Source: Methylobacteriaceae bacterium
GTDB lineage: Bacteria; Pseudomonadota; Alphaproteobacteria; Rhizobiales; Beijerinckiaceae
Direction: 5' to 3'
Assembly (NCBI GenBank): GCA_947444195.1
Contig: CANEZL010000014.1
Span: 38,458 to 102,457, forward strand
DNA: 64,000 bases
The notes under the pieces were generated by a model. It made no database searches, was not told the origin of the DNA, and was given only the letters and a program-made list of their open reading frames with translations. Position 1 is the stretch's first letter. Each line of letters begins with the position of its first letter. The position numbers and the translations under genes were made by a program. Positions 52,375 to 61,399 of this stretch are shown here, piece by piece.

Positions 52375-52402
52375 AAGGCTCGGAGCGATCCGAGCCTTTT
52401 TT
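52375..52402 (+). terminator. Intrinsic terminator downstream of tsaC
   Basis: Stem AAGGCTCGGA (52375-52384), loop GCGA, complementary TCCGAGCCTT (52389-52398), then a run of six T (52397-52402). It is a textbook Rho-independent terminator for the plus-strand transcript, 116 bp after tsaC. It lies 24 bp beyond the convergent wrbA stop but has no T-tract in that direction. Confidence 0.88.
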
Positions 52403-52425
52403 CTTGCCCGTTTCTCGCCCGCGCT

Positions 52426-53022
52426 TCAGGCGAGCTTGGCGGCGATCGTCGCCACGTGGCGGCCCTGGAAGCGGGCACCCTCCAGCTCCACCGCGCTCGG
52501 CTGGCGCGAACCATCGGAGGCCGCGATCGTGGTGGCGCCGTAGGGCGAGCCGCCCTTCACTTCTTCCACCCCGTTCTGGCCCTGGAAGCTGTAGGGCAGG
52601 CCGACCACCACCATGCCCTGATGCAGGAGCACGGTGTGGAAGCTCGTGAGGGTGGTCTCCTGGCCGCCGTGCTGCGAGGCGGTCGAGGTGAAGACCGAGC
52701 CGACCTTGCCGACGAGGGCGCCGCGGGCCCAGAGACCCCCGGTCTGGTCGAGGAACTGCTTCATCTGCGCGGCCATGTTGCCGAAGCGGGTCGGCGTGCC
52801 GAAGATGATCGCGTCGTAATCGGCGAGTTCGTCGGGCTGCGCGATCGGCGCATCCTGGTCGAGCTTGTAGTGGAACTGGCGGGCGACCTCCTCGGGCACC
52901 AGCTCGGGCACGCGCTTCACCGTCACCTCGGCCCCGGCCTCCCGGGCGCCTTCCGCCGCGGCATGGGCCATCTGCTCCACATGGCCCCAGGACGAGTAGT
53001 AGAGCACCAGAACCTTCGCCAT
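52426..53022 (-). CDS. wrbA: NAD(P)H:quinone oxidoreductase WrbA
   Basis: 198 residues, flavodoxin-like. FMN-binding [10 protein letters not shown] (phosphate loop, 10-19), [14 protein letters not shown] (75-88) and [12 protein letters not shown] (113-124) are hallmark segments. It makes two-electron reductions of quinones, limiting redox cycling, and is commonly stress-induced. It is divergent from a LysR gene, 110 bp apart, with an inverted repeat between, so that regulator probably controls it. Confidence 0.95.
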   Translation of the reverse strand: MAKVLVLYYSSWGHVEQMAHAAAEGAREAGAEVTVKRVPELVPEEVARQFHYKLDQDAPIAQPDELADYDAIIFGTPTRFGNMAAQMKQFLDQTGGLWARGALVGKVGSVFTSTASQHGGQETTLTSFHTVLLHQGMVVVGLPYSFQGQNGVEEVKGGSPYGATTIAASDGSRQPSAVELEGARFQGRHVATIAAKLA

Positions 53023-53115
53023 CGCATCGTTCCCCGGTCTCGCGCGGCGCCTCGCCGGAGGCGCGGCCGTCGCCGCCATATCGGCCGGCCCGGGCCTTGC
53101 GGAAAAGCCCTGATC

Positions 53116-53133
53116 TGCAAGATCATCCTTGCA
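53116..53133. promoter_or_regulatory. Perfect inverted repeat TGCAAG-N6-CTTGCA at the lysR start
   Basis: Six-base arms around ATCATC; the last base is the A of the LysR start codon. It is followed by a second palindrome TTGC-ATGATC-GCAA (53130-53143) overlapping the start codon. A regulator bound here would block translation-start-proximal transcription, fitting autorepression of the LysR gene and control of divergent wrbA. Confidence 0.5.
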
Positions 53134-54017
53134 TGATCGCAAATTCCGACCTCGCCTGGGACGATTTCCGCCTCGTGAAGGCGGTGGCCGAGCGCGGCGG
53201 CCTCACCCGCGCCGCCGCGCATCTCGGCATCAACCATTCCACCGCCTTCCGCCGCCTCGCCCAGATCGAGGCGCGCCTGCACGTGCGCCTGTTCGAGCGC
53301 CTGCGCACGGGCTACCGGCCGACGCCCGCGGGCGAGGCGATGGTGGCCGCCGCCGCGCGGATGGAGACGGATGTCGCGGATTTCGGACGGACCGTGGCGG
53401 GGCACGCGCAGAATCCGGCGGGCGAGCTCCGGGTCACCGCGGCGGCGAGCTTCGTCGACGGCCTGCTGATGCCGATCCTCGCGGGCTTCCTGGCCCGCCA
53501 CCCCGCGATGCACGTGGACGTCGTCGTGGCCGAGGAGGCCCTGAACCTCTCGCGCCGGGATGCGGACGTCGCCATCCGGGCGAGCAGCGATCCGCCGGCC
53601 AACCTCGTCGGGCGGCGCCTCTCGGGCCTCGCCTGGGCGGTCTACGGCCGCGCCGAAGCCGCACCGGCTCGCGCCTGGGTCGGCCTCGCCGAGACGGTGG
53701 CGGGGGGCCGCTTCGCCCGCTTCGTCGCGCACCGCGCCGGATCGGACCGGATCGCCCTGCGCCTCGACACGGTGCTCGGCCTGCGCGAGGCGGTGGTCGC
53801 CGGGATCGGCATCGGGCCCCTGCCCTGCTACCTCGCCGATTCCTGCCCGCAGCTGCGCCGGCTCGGCGAGATCGAGCCGGAGCTGGGCGCGGACCTCTGG
53901 CTCCTCACCCATCCGGACCTGCGCCACGCCGTGCGCGTGCGCGCCTTCATGGATTTCGCGACCGAGGCGATCCTGCCCCTGCGCCCGGCGCTGGAGGGAC
54001 GCGTGCCGCTCAGGTGA
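53133..54017 (+). CDS. LysR-family transcriptional regulator
   Basis: 294 residues. N-terminal winged helix-turn-helix (~6-65: [36 protein letters not shown], then [18 protein letters not shown]) and a LysR substrate-binding domain. It is divergent from wrbA, which suggests quinone or oxidative stress control; the effector is unknown. ATG 53133 starts at the usual place; an earlier ATG 53097 would add 12 residues and cross the operator. The stop region overlaps the convergent Gre-factor gene by 8 bp. Confidence 0.9.
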   Translation: MIANSDLAWDDFRLVKAVAERGGLTRAAAHLGINHSTAFRRLAQIEARLHVRLFERLRTGYRPTPAGEAMVAAAARMETDVADFGRTVAGHAQNPAGELRVTAAASFVDGLLMPILAGFLARHPAMHVDVVVAEEALNLSRRDADVAIRASSDPPANLVGRRLSGLAWAVYGRAEAAPARAWVGLAETVAGGRFARFVAHRAGSDRIALRLDTVLGLREAVVAGIGIGPLPCYLADSCPQLRRLGEIEPELGADLWLLTHPDLRHAVRVRAFMDFATEAILPLRPALEGRVPLR

Positions 54018-54471
54018 TCGCGGCGATCTCGACCTCGTGACCGTTCACCGTGGCCACGTCGCCGACCGTCTTGCCCGTCAGCGCCCGCGCCAGCGGGGCC
54101 ACGTAGGAGATCGAGCCCTTGGCGGGATCCGCCTCGTCCTCGCCGACGATGCGGAAGGTCTGCCGGCTGTCGTCCTCGCGCAGGATCGTCACCGTCGAGC
54201 CGAAATGCACCGCCTCGCCCCCCTTGCGCTCGACGAGCTGGGCCGTCCCGAGCCGGGTCGTCCAGTAGCGCAGCTCGCGGGCGACGCGGGCGTTCTCGGC
54301 CTTCTCCTCGCGGGCGATGCCGCCGGCGAGCGCCTGCAGCCGCGCCACCTCGGCCTCGATCTGGGCGAGGCCCTCGGGGGTCACGAAATTGGCATGGGGC
54401 GAGACGGGCCGGTCCGGCAGATCCTCGAACGCCTCGCCGCCTTCGGGCTCACGAATGAATGCAACGCTCAT
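54010..54471 (-). CDS. GreA/GreB-family transcription elongation factor
   Basis: 153 residues. A coiled-coil N-terminal part (~28-75: NFVTPEGLAQIEAEVARLQAL) with the tip and an FKBP-like C-terminal domain (FGSTVTILREDDSRQTFRIVGEDEADPAKGSISYVAPLARALTGKTVGD). It should enter the RNA polymerase secondary channel to rescue backtracked complexes. The N-terminal ~20 residues (MSVAFIREPEGGEAFEDLPDRP) are like those of the Rhizobiales GreAB variant rather than of canonical GreA; its exact function is uncertain. Confidence 0.88.
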   Translation of the reverse strand: MSVAFIREPEGGEAFEDLPDRPVSPHANFVTPEGLAQIEAEVARLQALAGGIAREEKAENARVARELRYWTTRLGTAQLVERKGGEAVHFGSTVTILREDDSRQTFRIVGEDEADPAKGSISYVAPLARALTGKTVGDVATVNGHEVEIAAIT

Positions 54472-54526
54472 GAGGCCAGCAACGGACCAGCCGCGGCCGC
54501 GGTTCCGCGCGGCCGCTCCGGGCACC

Positions 54527-55513
54527 TCACCCCACGGCGACCACCGTGCGCCCGCGCACCTGACCGGCCAGGATCGCCTCGCCGAGCGCGCCCACCTCGG
54601 CCAGCGGCACGCGGGTCGTCATCGCGGCCAGCTTGTCGAGGTCGAGGTCGCTGGCGAGACGGTCCCAGACCGCGCGCCGCTTCGGCAGGGGCGTCGTCAC
54701 GCTGTTGATGCCGAGGAGGGAGACGCCGCGCAGGATGAACGGGGCCACCGAGGTCGGCAGGTCCATGCCCTGGGCGAGGCCGCAGGCGGCGACGGCCCCG
54801 TCCGCCCTGGTCTGCGCCAGGACGTTGGCCAGCGTCGTCGAGCCCACCGAGTCGACGGCGGCGGCCCAGCGCTCCTTGCCCAGGGGCTTTCCCGGGATGG
54901 AGAGTTCCGCCCGGTCGAGGATCTCCGCCGCGCCGAGGCCGCGCAGGTACTCCGCCTCGCTCTCGCGGCCCGTGGAGGCGATGACGTGCCAGCCGGCCCG
55001 GGCCAGAAGGGTCACCGCCACCGAGCCGACGCCGCCGGAGGCCCCCGTCACCAGGGCCGGCCCGTCCCCCGGCGCGAGGCCGTGGGCCTCCAGCGCCATC
55101 ACGGAGAGCATGGCCGTGTAGCCGGCCGTGCCGATGGCCATGGCCTGTTCGGGGGAGAGGCCCGCGGGCAGCGGCACCAGCCAGCCGCCCTTCACCCGCG
55201 CCCGCTCGGCATAGGCGCCGAGATGCGTCTCGCCGACGCCCCAGCCCGTGAGCACCACCGCGTCGCCCGGCTCGTAGGCGGGATCGTCGGACGCCTCGAC
55301 CACGCCCGCGAAATCGATGCCGGGAATCATGGGAAAGCGCCGCACCACCGGCGAGCGGCCGGTGAGCGCGAGGCCGTCCTTGTAGTTGAGCCCGGAATGG
55401 GTGACGCGCACCGTGACGTCGCCGGCCATCAGATCGGCCTCGTCGAAATCGCGGAAGGTCAGGCTCTGGCCGCCCTCACCCTTCTCGACAACCCAGGCCT
55501 TGAACGTCCCCAT
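54527..55513 (-). CDS. acuI: Acryloyl-CoA reductase AcuI/YhdH-type (MDR superfamily)
   Basis: 328 residues. N-terminal NYKDGLALTGRSPVVRRFPMIPGIDFAG, then the NADPH site TGASGGVGSVAVTLLARAGWHVIASTGR. The YhdH/AcuI branch reduces acryloyl-CoA to propionyl-CoA, detoxifying acrylate. ATG 55513 gives the family start MGTFKAWVVE; the open frame to 55651 runs into a repeat. It is one gene away from the acyl-CoA cluster but not clearly in one operon with it; the Gre-factor gene follows 56 bp downstream. Confidence 0.9.
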   Translation of the reverse strand: MGTFKAWVVEKGEGGQSLTFRDFDEADLMAGDVTVRVTHSGLNYKDGLALTGRSPVVRRFPMIPGIDFAGVVEASDDPAYEPGDAVVLTGWGVGETHLGAYAERARVKGGWLVPLPAGLSPEQAMAIGTAGYTAMLSVMALEAHGLAPGDGPALVTGASGGVGSVAVTLLARAGWHVIASTGRESEAEYLRGLGAAEILDRAELSIPGKPLGKERWAAAVDSVGSTTLANVLAQTRADGAVAACGLAQGMDLPTSVAPFILRGVSLLGINSVTTPLPKRRAVWDRLASDLDLDKLAAMTTRVPLAEVGALGEAILAGQVRGRTVVAVG

Positions 55514-55530
55514 GCCGCGCCTCCCCTGAA

Positions 55531-55571
55531 GCATCGTCCCGGAGGGCGGTTGCCGGCTTTCGGGACGATGC
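55531..55571. repeat. REP-like intergenic element
   Basis: GCATCGTCCCGGAGGGCGG ... GGCTTTCGGGACGATGC, an imperfect hairpin with GCATCGTCCCG / CGGGACGATGC arms. It begins 18 bp before the acuI start codon, that is, in its leader. Other copies: 43236-43271 (inverted) and 20492-20536. Confidence 0.8.
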
Positions 55572-55678
55572 TCGTTTGGCGGGCAACCTAGCGCAGCCGG
55601 CCGCGAAGGGGATGCCGGGGCGGCGCAGAATAGCGACAAAGGTGGTCCCACCCACAGGATGGGACCACCGGGCGTGGC

Positions 55679-56272
55679 TCAGTAGCCGTCGTAGATGCTG
55701 CCGCGGGAGAAGCCGAGGCCCACGCCGATATCGGCGGCGCTCGCGCCGGCGATGCCGAGGGCGTCGGGGATCGAGCCGATGCCGAGGCCGGGGCCGCGCG
55801 CCGGGCCGTACCCGCCGCCGTAGCCGCCGCCCACCGGCACCCAGCCCGAGCGGGCGGGGGCGACGAGGACGCGCCGGCTCACGCTGGCATATTCCGGCGG
55901 GATGGTCTCCGGGATGGCCTGGGCCGGGCGCACGAGGACGCGGCGGGTCTGAACGGCGTAGCGCGGCGGGGTGTTGACCCAGCAGCCGATCAGCTCGCCG
56001 TAGGGGCCGCGGCGGGTGCTCCAGACCCGGCCGCCGGGGGCCACCATCACCCGCTCCGAGACCGTGTCGTAGACCGGCGGAACGGTGCGGTAGACGGTGC
56101 GGGGGGGCCGCACGAGCACGTTCTCCTGCACGGTGTCGAAAACCGGCGGCGTGCTGGCGTAGCGGTAGCATTCCGAGCCGAAGCAGCCGCCGGCCTGGGC
56201 CTGTCCGGCGGCGAGCACGAGGCCGCCGAGCGCGGCGAGCAGGGTGGAGATACGGGCGACCGGGGCGGTCAT
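55679..56272 (-). CDS. Exported protein with four PPxY-type beta repeats
   Basis: 197 residues. Signal peptide 1-27 (LLAALGGLVLAAGQAQA). Four ~30-residue repeats follow: PPVFDTVQENVLVRPP, PPVYDTVSERVMVAPG, PPRYAVQTRRVLVRPA and PPEYASVSRRVLVAPA, each PP-x-[YF]-x3-[VT]-x2-[RN]-V-[LM]-V-x-P. The C-terminal ~50 residues are Gly-rich (GGGYGGGYGPARGPGLG). Two cysteines near the N-terminus (GGCFGSECY) may form a disulfide. Function unknown; probably an envelope protein. Confidence 0.75.
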   Translation of the reverse strand: MTAPVARISTLLAALGGLVLAAGQAQAGGCFGSECYRYASTPPVFDTVQENVLVRPPRTVYRTVPPVYDTVSERVMVAPGGRVWSTRRGPYGELIGCWVNTPPRYAVQTRRVLVRPAQAIPETIPPEYASVSRRVLVAPARSGWVPVGGGYGGGYGPARGPGLGIGSIPDALGIAGASAADIGVGLGFSRGSIYDGY

Positions 56273-56463
56273 GTCGGCTTCCTCTGGGACGCGGGATACG
56301 GCGGATGCCGCGCGTGGAGCACGCGCTCATCTCGACGTTCAGAAGGCGTCACGGTTGCCGGACAAGCAAGCCATATCAGGATTCAGGGTAAAATTAACCC
56401 TCGGGATCGACTGCTTAGATACTACCTACCTAAGTAAAAATACGAAGCATTAAGGTGTTGATA

Positions 56464-57675
56464 TCACGTCTGGCCGGGCCGCAGCGTGTAGAAGATGTGC
56501 CGGCCAATGACGTCCATCTTGCGCAGGCGGCGCGACCAGCCGGGCCGCACGTAGTCGGCGTGGTAGTGGGTCGCGGCCCCCACCTCGCTCAGATAGGTCC
56601 GCCCCGCGATCACGGACTGGGCGATGCGGGTGGCGGTCTGCCAGGAGCCGTCATCGGTGATGCGCAGCGACCGGCCCTCGCAGGCGAAGGAGAACTGGCA
56701 ACCCATGAAGCGGTGCCGGTTCTGGTAGACCACGCCGCAGACATTGGTGGGGTAGAGCCCGCTCTTCACCCGGTTGAGCACCACCTGGGCGACGGCCGCC
56801 TGGCCCGCCTCCGGCTCGCCGCGCGCCTCGAAATACACGGCCTCGGCGAGGCAGCGCTGCTCACGGTCCATCGCCTCGGGGCTGATGAGGTCCGCGTAGC
56901 GGCTGGTGCCGGCCTCGGGCAGGCTCTGCGGCGCGCTCGGCACCGCCCTCGGGGCGAAGTCCGGCAGGGCGAGGTTGGCCGCCGCGACCTCCACGGGGAT
57001 CGCGTCGGCGGGGGCCGGCGTGGTGGAGGCGAGCGCGACCGCGCGCGGGACCGGCGGCGTCGAGCCGTCGTCGCGGTGGCCGTCCTCGGCGTCGCCGGTG
57101 CTGTCCGAGCGGCCGATGCCGGTGGAGGCCGCGCTGTCGGAGCCGGTGCCGAGGCCGAGATCCGGCACGGGGACGAAGCCCGTCTCCGGTTCGAGGTCCG
57201 GGTTCCAGACGGCCGACCCCGGGGTCAGCATGCCGGTGACGCTGCCGGTGACGTTGCCGAAGATCAGGGCGGCCCCGCCCTCGCGCAGCCCGGCGGCCCG
57301 GCGCTCGAAGCTCTCGCGGATGGGGTGGACGGGCGCGCCCTTCCCCGAGCGCTGCACCGCCGGATAGACCTGCGCCTGCGCCTTGAGATCGGTGCGCAGG
57401 GGCTCCTCGTCCGCGCGGAGCGGGGCGATCGCGTCGGCCCGCTCGATGAGGAGCCGGCCCGCGCCGTCGCGGTGGATCGCGGCGCCGATCAGGCCGGTGC
57501 CGGGCGGCAGCGCGGGCACCACGCGTCCGCCGGCGGCGAACAGGCTCGACCCGAGCGCGCTCTCGGTGCCCGCCGAGGCGGTGAAGGACACGAGCAGGCC
57601 GAGGCCGGCCGCCCAGGGCGTCATGGCGGTGGAGAGCCAGCGCAGGCTCCCTCCGCGTCGTCCGCGTCTCGTCAT
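56464..57675 (-). CDS. Cell-wall hydrolase SleB-type
   Basis: 403 residues. An N-terminal membrane/signal segment (~12-36, AMTPWAAGLGLLVSFTASAG), ~240 residues of low-conservation Pro/Ala/Gly-rich linker, then a C-terminal Hydrolase_2 (SleB) domain (~270-400: EQRCLAEAVYFEARGEPEAGQAAVAQVVLNRVKSG; catalytic Glu in AVYFEARGE). It acts as a lytic enzyme on peptidoglycan in the periplasm. The 191-bp gap downstream (56273-56463) is AT-rich and holds small inverted repeats (AGGGT-AAAAT..ACCCT, CTTAG..CTAAG). GTG 57684 is an alternative start. Confidence 0.88.
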   Translation of the reverse strand: MTRRGRRGGSLRWLSTAMTPWAAGLGLLVSFTASAGTESALGSSLFAAGGRVVPALPPGTGLIGAAIHRDGAGRLLIERADAIAPLRADEEPLRTDLKAQAQVYPAVQRSGKGAPVHPIRESFERRAAGLREGGAALIFGNVTGSVTGMLTPGSAVWNPDLEPETGFVPVPDLGLGTGSDSAASTGIGRSDSTGDAEDGHRDDGSTPPVPRAVALASTTPAPADAIPVEVAAANLALPDFAPRAVPSAPQSLPEAGTSRYADLISPEAMDREQRCLAEAVYFEARGEPEAGQAAVAQVVLNRVKSGLYPTNVCGVVYQNRHRFMGCQFSFACEGRSLRITDDGSWQTATRIAQSVIAGRTYLSEVGAATHYHADYVRPGWSRRLRKMDVIGRHIFYTLRPGQT

Positions 57676-57848
57676 CACGGCCACGGGAGATCGGTTGCAG
57701 CGGTCGGCCCCGCTCCCACGGGGAAGCGGAGACCGTTTCCTTTTTATTGCCCGTCATGGTTGCGAGAGGGTTAAGCGGGACCGCGCGGACCCGTCCCGCC
57801 GATTTCGCGCGTGCGGCGGGCGCGCGCCTGTGCCATCACCCGCGGCCG

Positions 57849-59027
57849 ATGACCGACTACGTCTCCTGCGCCCCGGACGCGCTGTATCCCGCGGGCCGGC
57901 CCGTCGAGGAGCCCGCCATCGTCGCCTGCCTGCGCGCGGCGGGCCCCGCGGGCCGGGTGCTCGCCAAGCTCTACCCGGCCTGGCGCTACGACTGGCCGAT
58001 GCCGGACACCCTGCACCTGCACGACGCACCCGCCCCGGACGCGCTGGCGGAGACCTTCCGGGTCGCGCCCGAGGCCCGGGGCGAGGCCCCGCCCTGCCTC
58101 CTCGTCGCCCTCGACGACGTACGCGTGCGGCGCAACGTCCTCAGCCTCGGCGGGCCTTCGGGCCGGGTGGTCTACGAGACCCACCTGCCCTCCGACCGGC
58201 TGATGGCCCGCCCCCTCCACCTCGACGGGCCGGCCGAGGCGGGGCCGGTGGCCAGCGGGCCGCATCTCTACGTGGGCAACCAGGGCTCGTTCAATTACGG
58301 GCACTGGCTGCTGGAGGACCTGCCGCGGCTGAAGGCGGTGGAGGTCCTGCGCCGCCTGTATCCGGGGGAGACCGTGACCCTGGTCCTGCCGCGGCAGGAC
58401 TGGTTCAACAACCGCATGCGCGAGCGCTCGAGCCGCCTGTTCGCGGGCGGGCGGCTGGCGATCAGCTTCGTCGATCCCGACACCGCCTACGCGTTCCCGC
58501 GCCTCTACTACGCCACCCCCGTGAAACATGCGGGCGTCGCCAAGTCCCCGGCAGCCCTGGCCCATCTCGACCGGACGCTGCGCGCCCGCGCGAGGGGCTT
58601 CGGGCTCGGCCTGCGCAGCCGCGCCCGGCGCCTCTTCGTGGGGCGCAACCCCCTGCGCGAGCGGGTCCTGCTGAACGGCGGGGCCGTGCACGACCTGCTG
58701 CGCGCGCGCGGCTTCGAGATCCTCGACACCGAGCGGATGAGCGTGGCCGAGCAGGTCGCGCTGTTCGCCCGGGCCGAGGCGGTGGTCGGCATCAAGGGGG
58801 CGGGGCTCGTGAACACGGTGTTCTGCCCGACCGGCACGCCGGTGGTCTACCTCGCCCCCGAGACCTTCCAGGACCCCTATTACCGGGACATCGCCGCCGC
58901 CCGCGGCCACCGCTACCACGCCCTCTACGGGCAGGCGGCGCCGACCGGGCAGCGCGACCACCTGCGCGACTTCACGATCGATCCGGCGGACCTCGCCCGG
59001 GTGCTCGACGGGATCGGGCTGCGCTGA
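57849..59027 (+). CDS. Glycosyltransferase family 61 protein
   Basis: 392 residues. The GT61 (DUF563) core is at ~130-370: YVGNQGSFNYGHWLLEDLPRL (~140), RRLFVGRNPLRERVLLN and VVGIKGAGLVNTVFCPTGTPVVYLAPE. It probably transfers a sugar in capsule, LPS or exopolysaccharide synthesis. ATG 57849 has no clear Shine-Dalgarno, but the family begins near here; the frame extends upstream to 57747 without conserved sequence. Confidence 0.85.
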   Translation: MTDYVSCAPDALYPAGRPVEEPAIVACLRAAGPAGRVLAKLYPAWRYDWPMPDTLHLHDAPAPDALAETFRVAPEARGEAPPCLLVALDDVRVRRNVLSLGGPSGRVVYETHLPSDRLMARPLHLDGPAEAGPVASGPHLYVGNQGSFNYGHWLLEDLPRLKAVEVLRRLYPGETVTLVLPRQDWFNNRMRERSSRLFAGGRLAISFVDPDTAYAFPRLYYATPVKHAGVAKSPAALAHLDRTLRARARGFGLGLRSRARRLFVGRNPLRERVLLNGGAVHDLLRARGFEILDTERMSVAEQVALFARAEAVVGIKGAGLVNTVFCPTGTPVVYLAPETFQDPYYRDIAAARGHRYHALYGQAAPTGQRDHLRDFTIDPADLARVLDGIGLR

Positions 59028-59042
59028 GCCCGCGGCCGGGGG

Positions 59043-59579
59043 TCAGGCCGCGCGGACCGTCTCGATGTCGAGGGTCGGCCCCTGCGCGGTCATGCGCGGG
59101 CGCGAGACGATGCGGTCGTCGGGCGCGAGCACGCCGAGGGGCACGTCGCGGTCCGGCAGCACCACGGTGGTGGTCTTGTTGAGATGCACGAGCACGTGGC
59201 GGCCCTTCGGGATGGAGGCGGCGGCCCAGCGCTTGAGCTGGCCGTAATAGGGCTCGCGCCGCCACGCATTCGCCTGGCCGGGATCGACCTGCACGTTCAT
59301 GTTGCGGGTCACCGGATCGAGGGCGAGGACCATCTTGGCCCGGTCGGGCTTCCACTCCGCCCCGAGCCAGCTCTCGGTCATCCACAGGCAGTGGAAGGCG
59401 CGGCAATGGTCGGGGCGCGTGGCGTGGATGGCGCAGCCCTTGCCGGCCCTGGTGTGCTGGCACCATTGCCCCGCGAGGCTCTCCACGGCCGGCACGTCGT
59501 AGACCTTGCAGCACAGGGTGCAGGCGCCGCAGGCCCGGCCCGGCGCGGGCGCGGCGACGATCTCAGCGGGGTCGAGCAT
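59043..59579 (-). CDS. YkgJ-like cysteine-cluster protein
   Basis: 178 residues. A metal-binding Cys cluster near the N-terminus: CGACTLCC (~17-24), WCQH and CAIHATRPDHCRAFHC (~48-64), characteristic of the YkgJ/UPF0153 zinc-or-Fe-S family. The rest is a beta-rich domain (RHVLVHLNKTTTVVLPDRD). Function unknown. It is convergent with the GT61 gene (15-bp gap) and divergent from the aminotransferase gene (107 bp). Confidence 0.85.
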   Translation of the reverse strand: MLDPAEIVAAPAPGRACGACTLCCKVYDVPAVESLAGQWCQHTRAGKGCAIHATRPDHCRAFHCLWMTESWLGAEWKPDRAKMVLALDPVTRNMNVQVDPGQANAWRREPYYGQLKRWAAASIPKGRHVLVHLNKTTTVVLPDRDVPLGVLAPDDRIVSRPRMTAQGPTLDIETVRAA

Positions 59580-59686
59580 CTGTCCTGTCCGTGGGCCGGG
59601 GCGCATTCCGTCCCGGATTCTTCGGGGTTTCTGGGCCAGCATCCGGCCGGTAGTGTGGCGAACGCTTCCTCGCCACCGGACCCGCC

Positions 59687-61078
59687 ATGCTCTCGAACCT
59701 CGCGACCCGCGACGTCGAAACCCTGCTCCACCCCTACACCAATCTCGATGCCCACCGCAGCATCGGGCCGCTGGTTCTGGAGCGGGGCGCGGGCGTGTTC
59801 GTCTACGACACCGCCGGCAAACCCTATCTCGAGGGCATGTCCGGGCTCTGGTGCACCGCCCTCGGCTACTCGAACGCCGAGCTCGTCGAGGCCGCCCGCG
59901 TCCAGATGGGGCGCCTGCCCTTCACGCACCTGTTCTCAGGCCGCAGCCACGACCCGGCGATCGAGCTCGCCGAGGTGCTGAAGGGCCTGATGCCGGTGCC
60001 GACCTCGAAGATCTTCTTCACCTCGTCCGGCTCCGAGGCCAACGACACCCAGGTGAAGCTCGCTTGGTACTACAACAACGCTCTCGGCCGGCCGCGCAAG
60101 AAGAAGATCATCGCCCGGCAGCGCGGCTATCACGGCGTCACGGTGGCCACCGCCGCCCTCACGGGGCTGCCCGCCAACCACGCCGACTGGGACCTACCGC
60201 TGCCGGGCTTCCTCCACACCGCCTGCCCGCACCACTACCGCTACGCGGAGGCCGGCGAGAGCGAGGAGGCCTTCTCCGCCCGCCTCGCGGCGGAGCTTGA
60301 GGCGCTGATCCTGCGCGAGGATCCCGAGACCGTGGCCGCCTTCATCGCCGAGCCGGTGATGGGCGCGGGCGGGGCCATCGTGCCGCCGCGGGGCTATTTC
60401 CCCGCGATCCAGGCGGTACTCGCGAAGTACGACGTGCGCCTCATCGCCGACGAGGTGATCTGCGGCTTCGGCCGCCTCGGCACGTGGTTCGGCGGCGAGG
60501 CCCTGGGCATGGCGCCGCACACCCTCTCCTTCGCCAAGGCCGTGACCTCGGGCTACGTGCCGCTCGGCGGGATCAGCGTGGACGAGCCCCTCTACCAGGC
60601 CTTGGTGGAGCAGAGCCGCAAGCTCGGCACCTTCGGCCACGGCACCACCTATTCGGGGCATCCGGTCGCCTGCGCCGTGGCCCTGAAGGCCATCGAGATC
60701 TACCGGCGCGACGGGGTCGTCGCGGGCGTCGCCGCCAAGGCGCCCCGGTTCCAGGCGCGCCTCGCGGGCCTGGCCGAGCACGCGATCGTCGGCGAGGCAA
60801 GCGGGATCGGCCTGATCGGCGGGCTCGAGATCGTCGCCGACAAGGCGAGCCGCGCGCAGTACGACCCGAAGGCCGGCGTCGCCGCCCGCTGCGTGGCCTT
60901 CGCGCAGGAGGAGGGCCTGATCGTCCGCTTCCTGGCGGGCGACCGGATCGCGGTCTGCCCGCCGCTCATCATCGCGGAGGCCGAGATCGATCTGCTGTTC
61001 GACCGCCTGCACCGGGCGCTCGACCGCACCCGCGACTGGATCCGCGCCGAGGGACTGGAGGCGGCGCCGGCCCGCTAG
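59687..61078 (+). CDS. Class III (omega-) aminotransferase
   Basis: 463 residues, fold-type I. PLP lysine K284 (SFAKAVTSG), the cofactor segment SGSEANDTQVKLAWYY (~112-128), IADEVICGFGRLG (~254) and GTFGHGTTYSGHP (~312). The family moves the terminal amino group of omega-amino acids, diamines or beta-alanine to pyruvate. MLSNLATRDVETLLHPYTNLDAHRSIGPLVLE at the start matches the aspartate-aminotransferase-labelled subgroup. Substrate unknown. Behind it lies a composite repeat. Confidence 0.9.
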   Translation: MLSNLATRDVETLLHPYTNLDAHRSIGPLVLERGAGVFVYDTAGKPYLEGMSGLWCTALGYSNAELVEAARVQMGRLPFTHLFSGRSHDPAIELAEVLKGLMPVPTSKIFFTSSGSEANDTQVKLAWYYNNALGRPRKKKIIARQRGYHGVTVATAALTGLPANHADWDLPLPGFLHTACPHHYRYAEAGESEEAFSARLAAELEALILREDPETVAAFIAEPVMGAGGAIVPPRGYFPAIQAVLAKYDVRLIADEVICGFGRLGTWFGGEALGMAPHTLSFAKAVTSGYVPLGGISVDEPLYQALVEQSRKLGTFGHGTTYSGHPVACAVALKAIEIYRRDGVVAGVAAKAPRFQARLAGLAEHAIVGEASGIGLIGGLEIVADKASRAQYDPKAGVAARCVAFAQEEGLIVRFLAGDRIAVCPPLIIAEAEIDLLFDRLHRALDRTRDWIRAEGLEAAPAR

Positions 61079-61098
61079 AGCACGATCCCGCTAGAGCA

Positions 61099-61190
61099 CG
61101 ATGCGGAAAAGTGGAATCCGGTTTTCCGAAATCATCGTGCGACCACGAAGAGGTAGAGCATCGTCCCGGATCTGATTTCCGGGACGATGC
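61099..61190. repeat. Composite intergenic repeat, copy 2
   Basis: GTGGAATCCGGTTTTCCG, then GTGCGACCAC (61138-61147) and AGAGGTAGAGC, then a hairpin GCATCGTCCCGGA / TCCGGGACGATGC (61158-61170, 61178-61190). The same blocks occur at 18921-19017, and the hairpin is shared with 20554. It lies 20 bp after the aminotransferase stop. The rest of the 321-bp gap 61079-61399 shows no further signal. Confidence 0.75.
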
Positions 61191-61399
61191 GCGAGCGCGG
61201 CGGACCCGCAGCCGCGGTCTCTGCTGCAATGTGAGGTGAGGTGCGCGGAAACACCTGCCGAACGCGGTTCCGGGACGTCGCGGGATCCCCGTCGCCGCGA
61301 ACGGCCAGTCTTAAGCCGGCATTCAGGTTGAGGAGGATTGTATCGACGCGTTGCCGGCTTCCTCCGGCACCGCTCACGCAACCTTTCACAGGACCCGAG

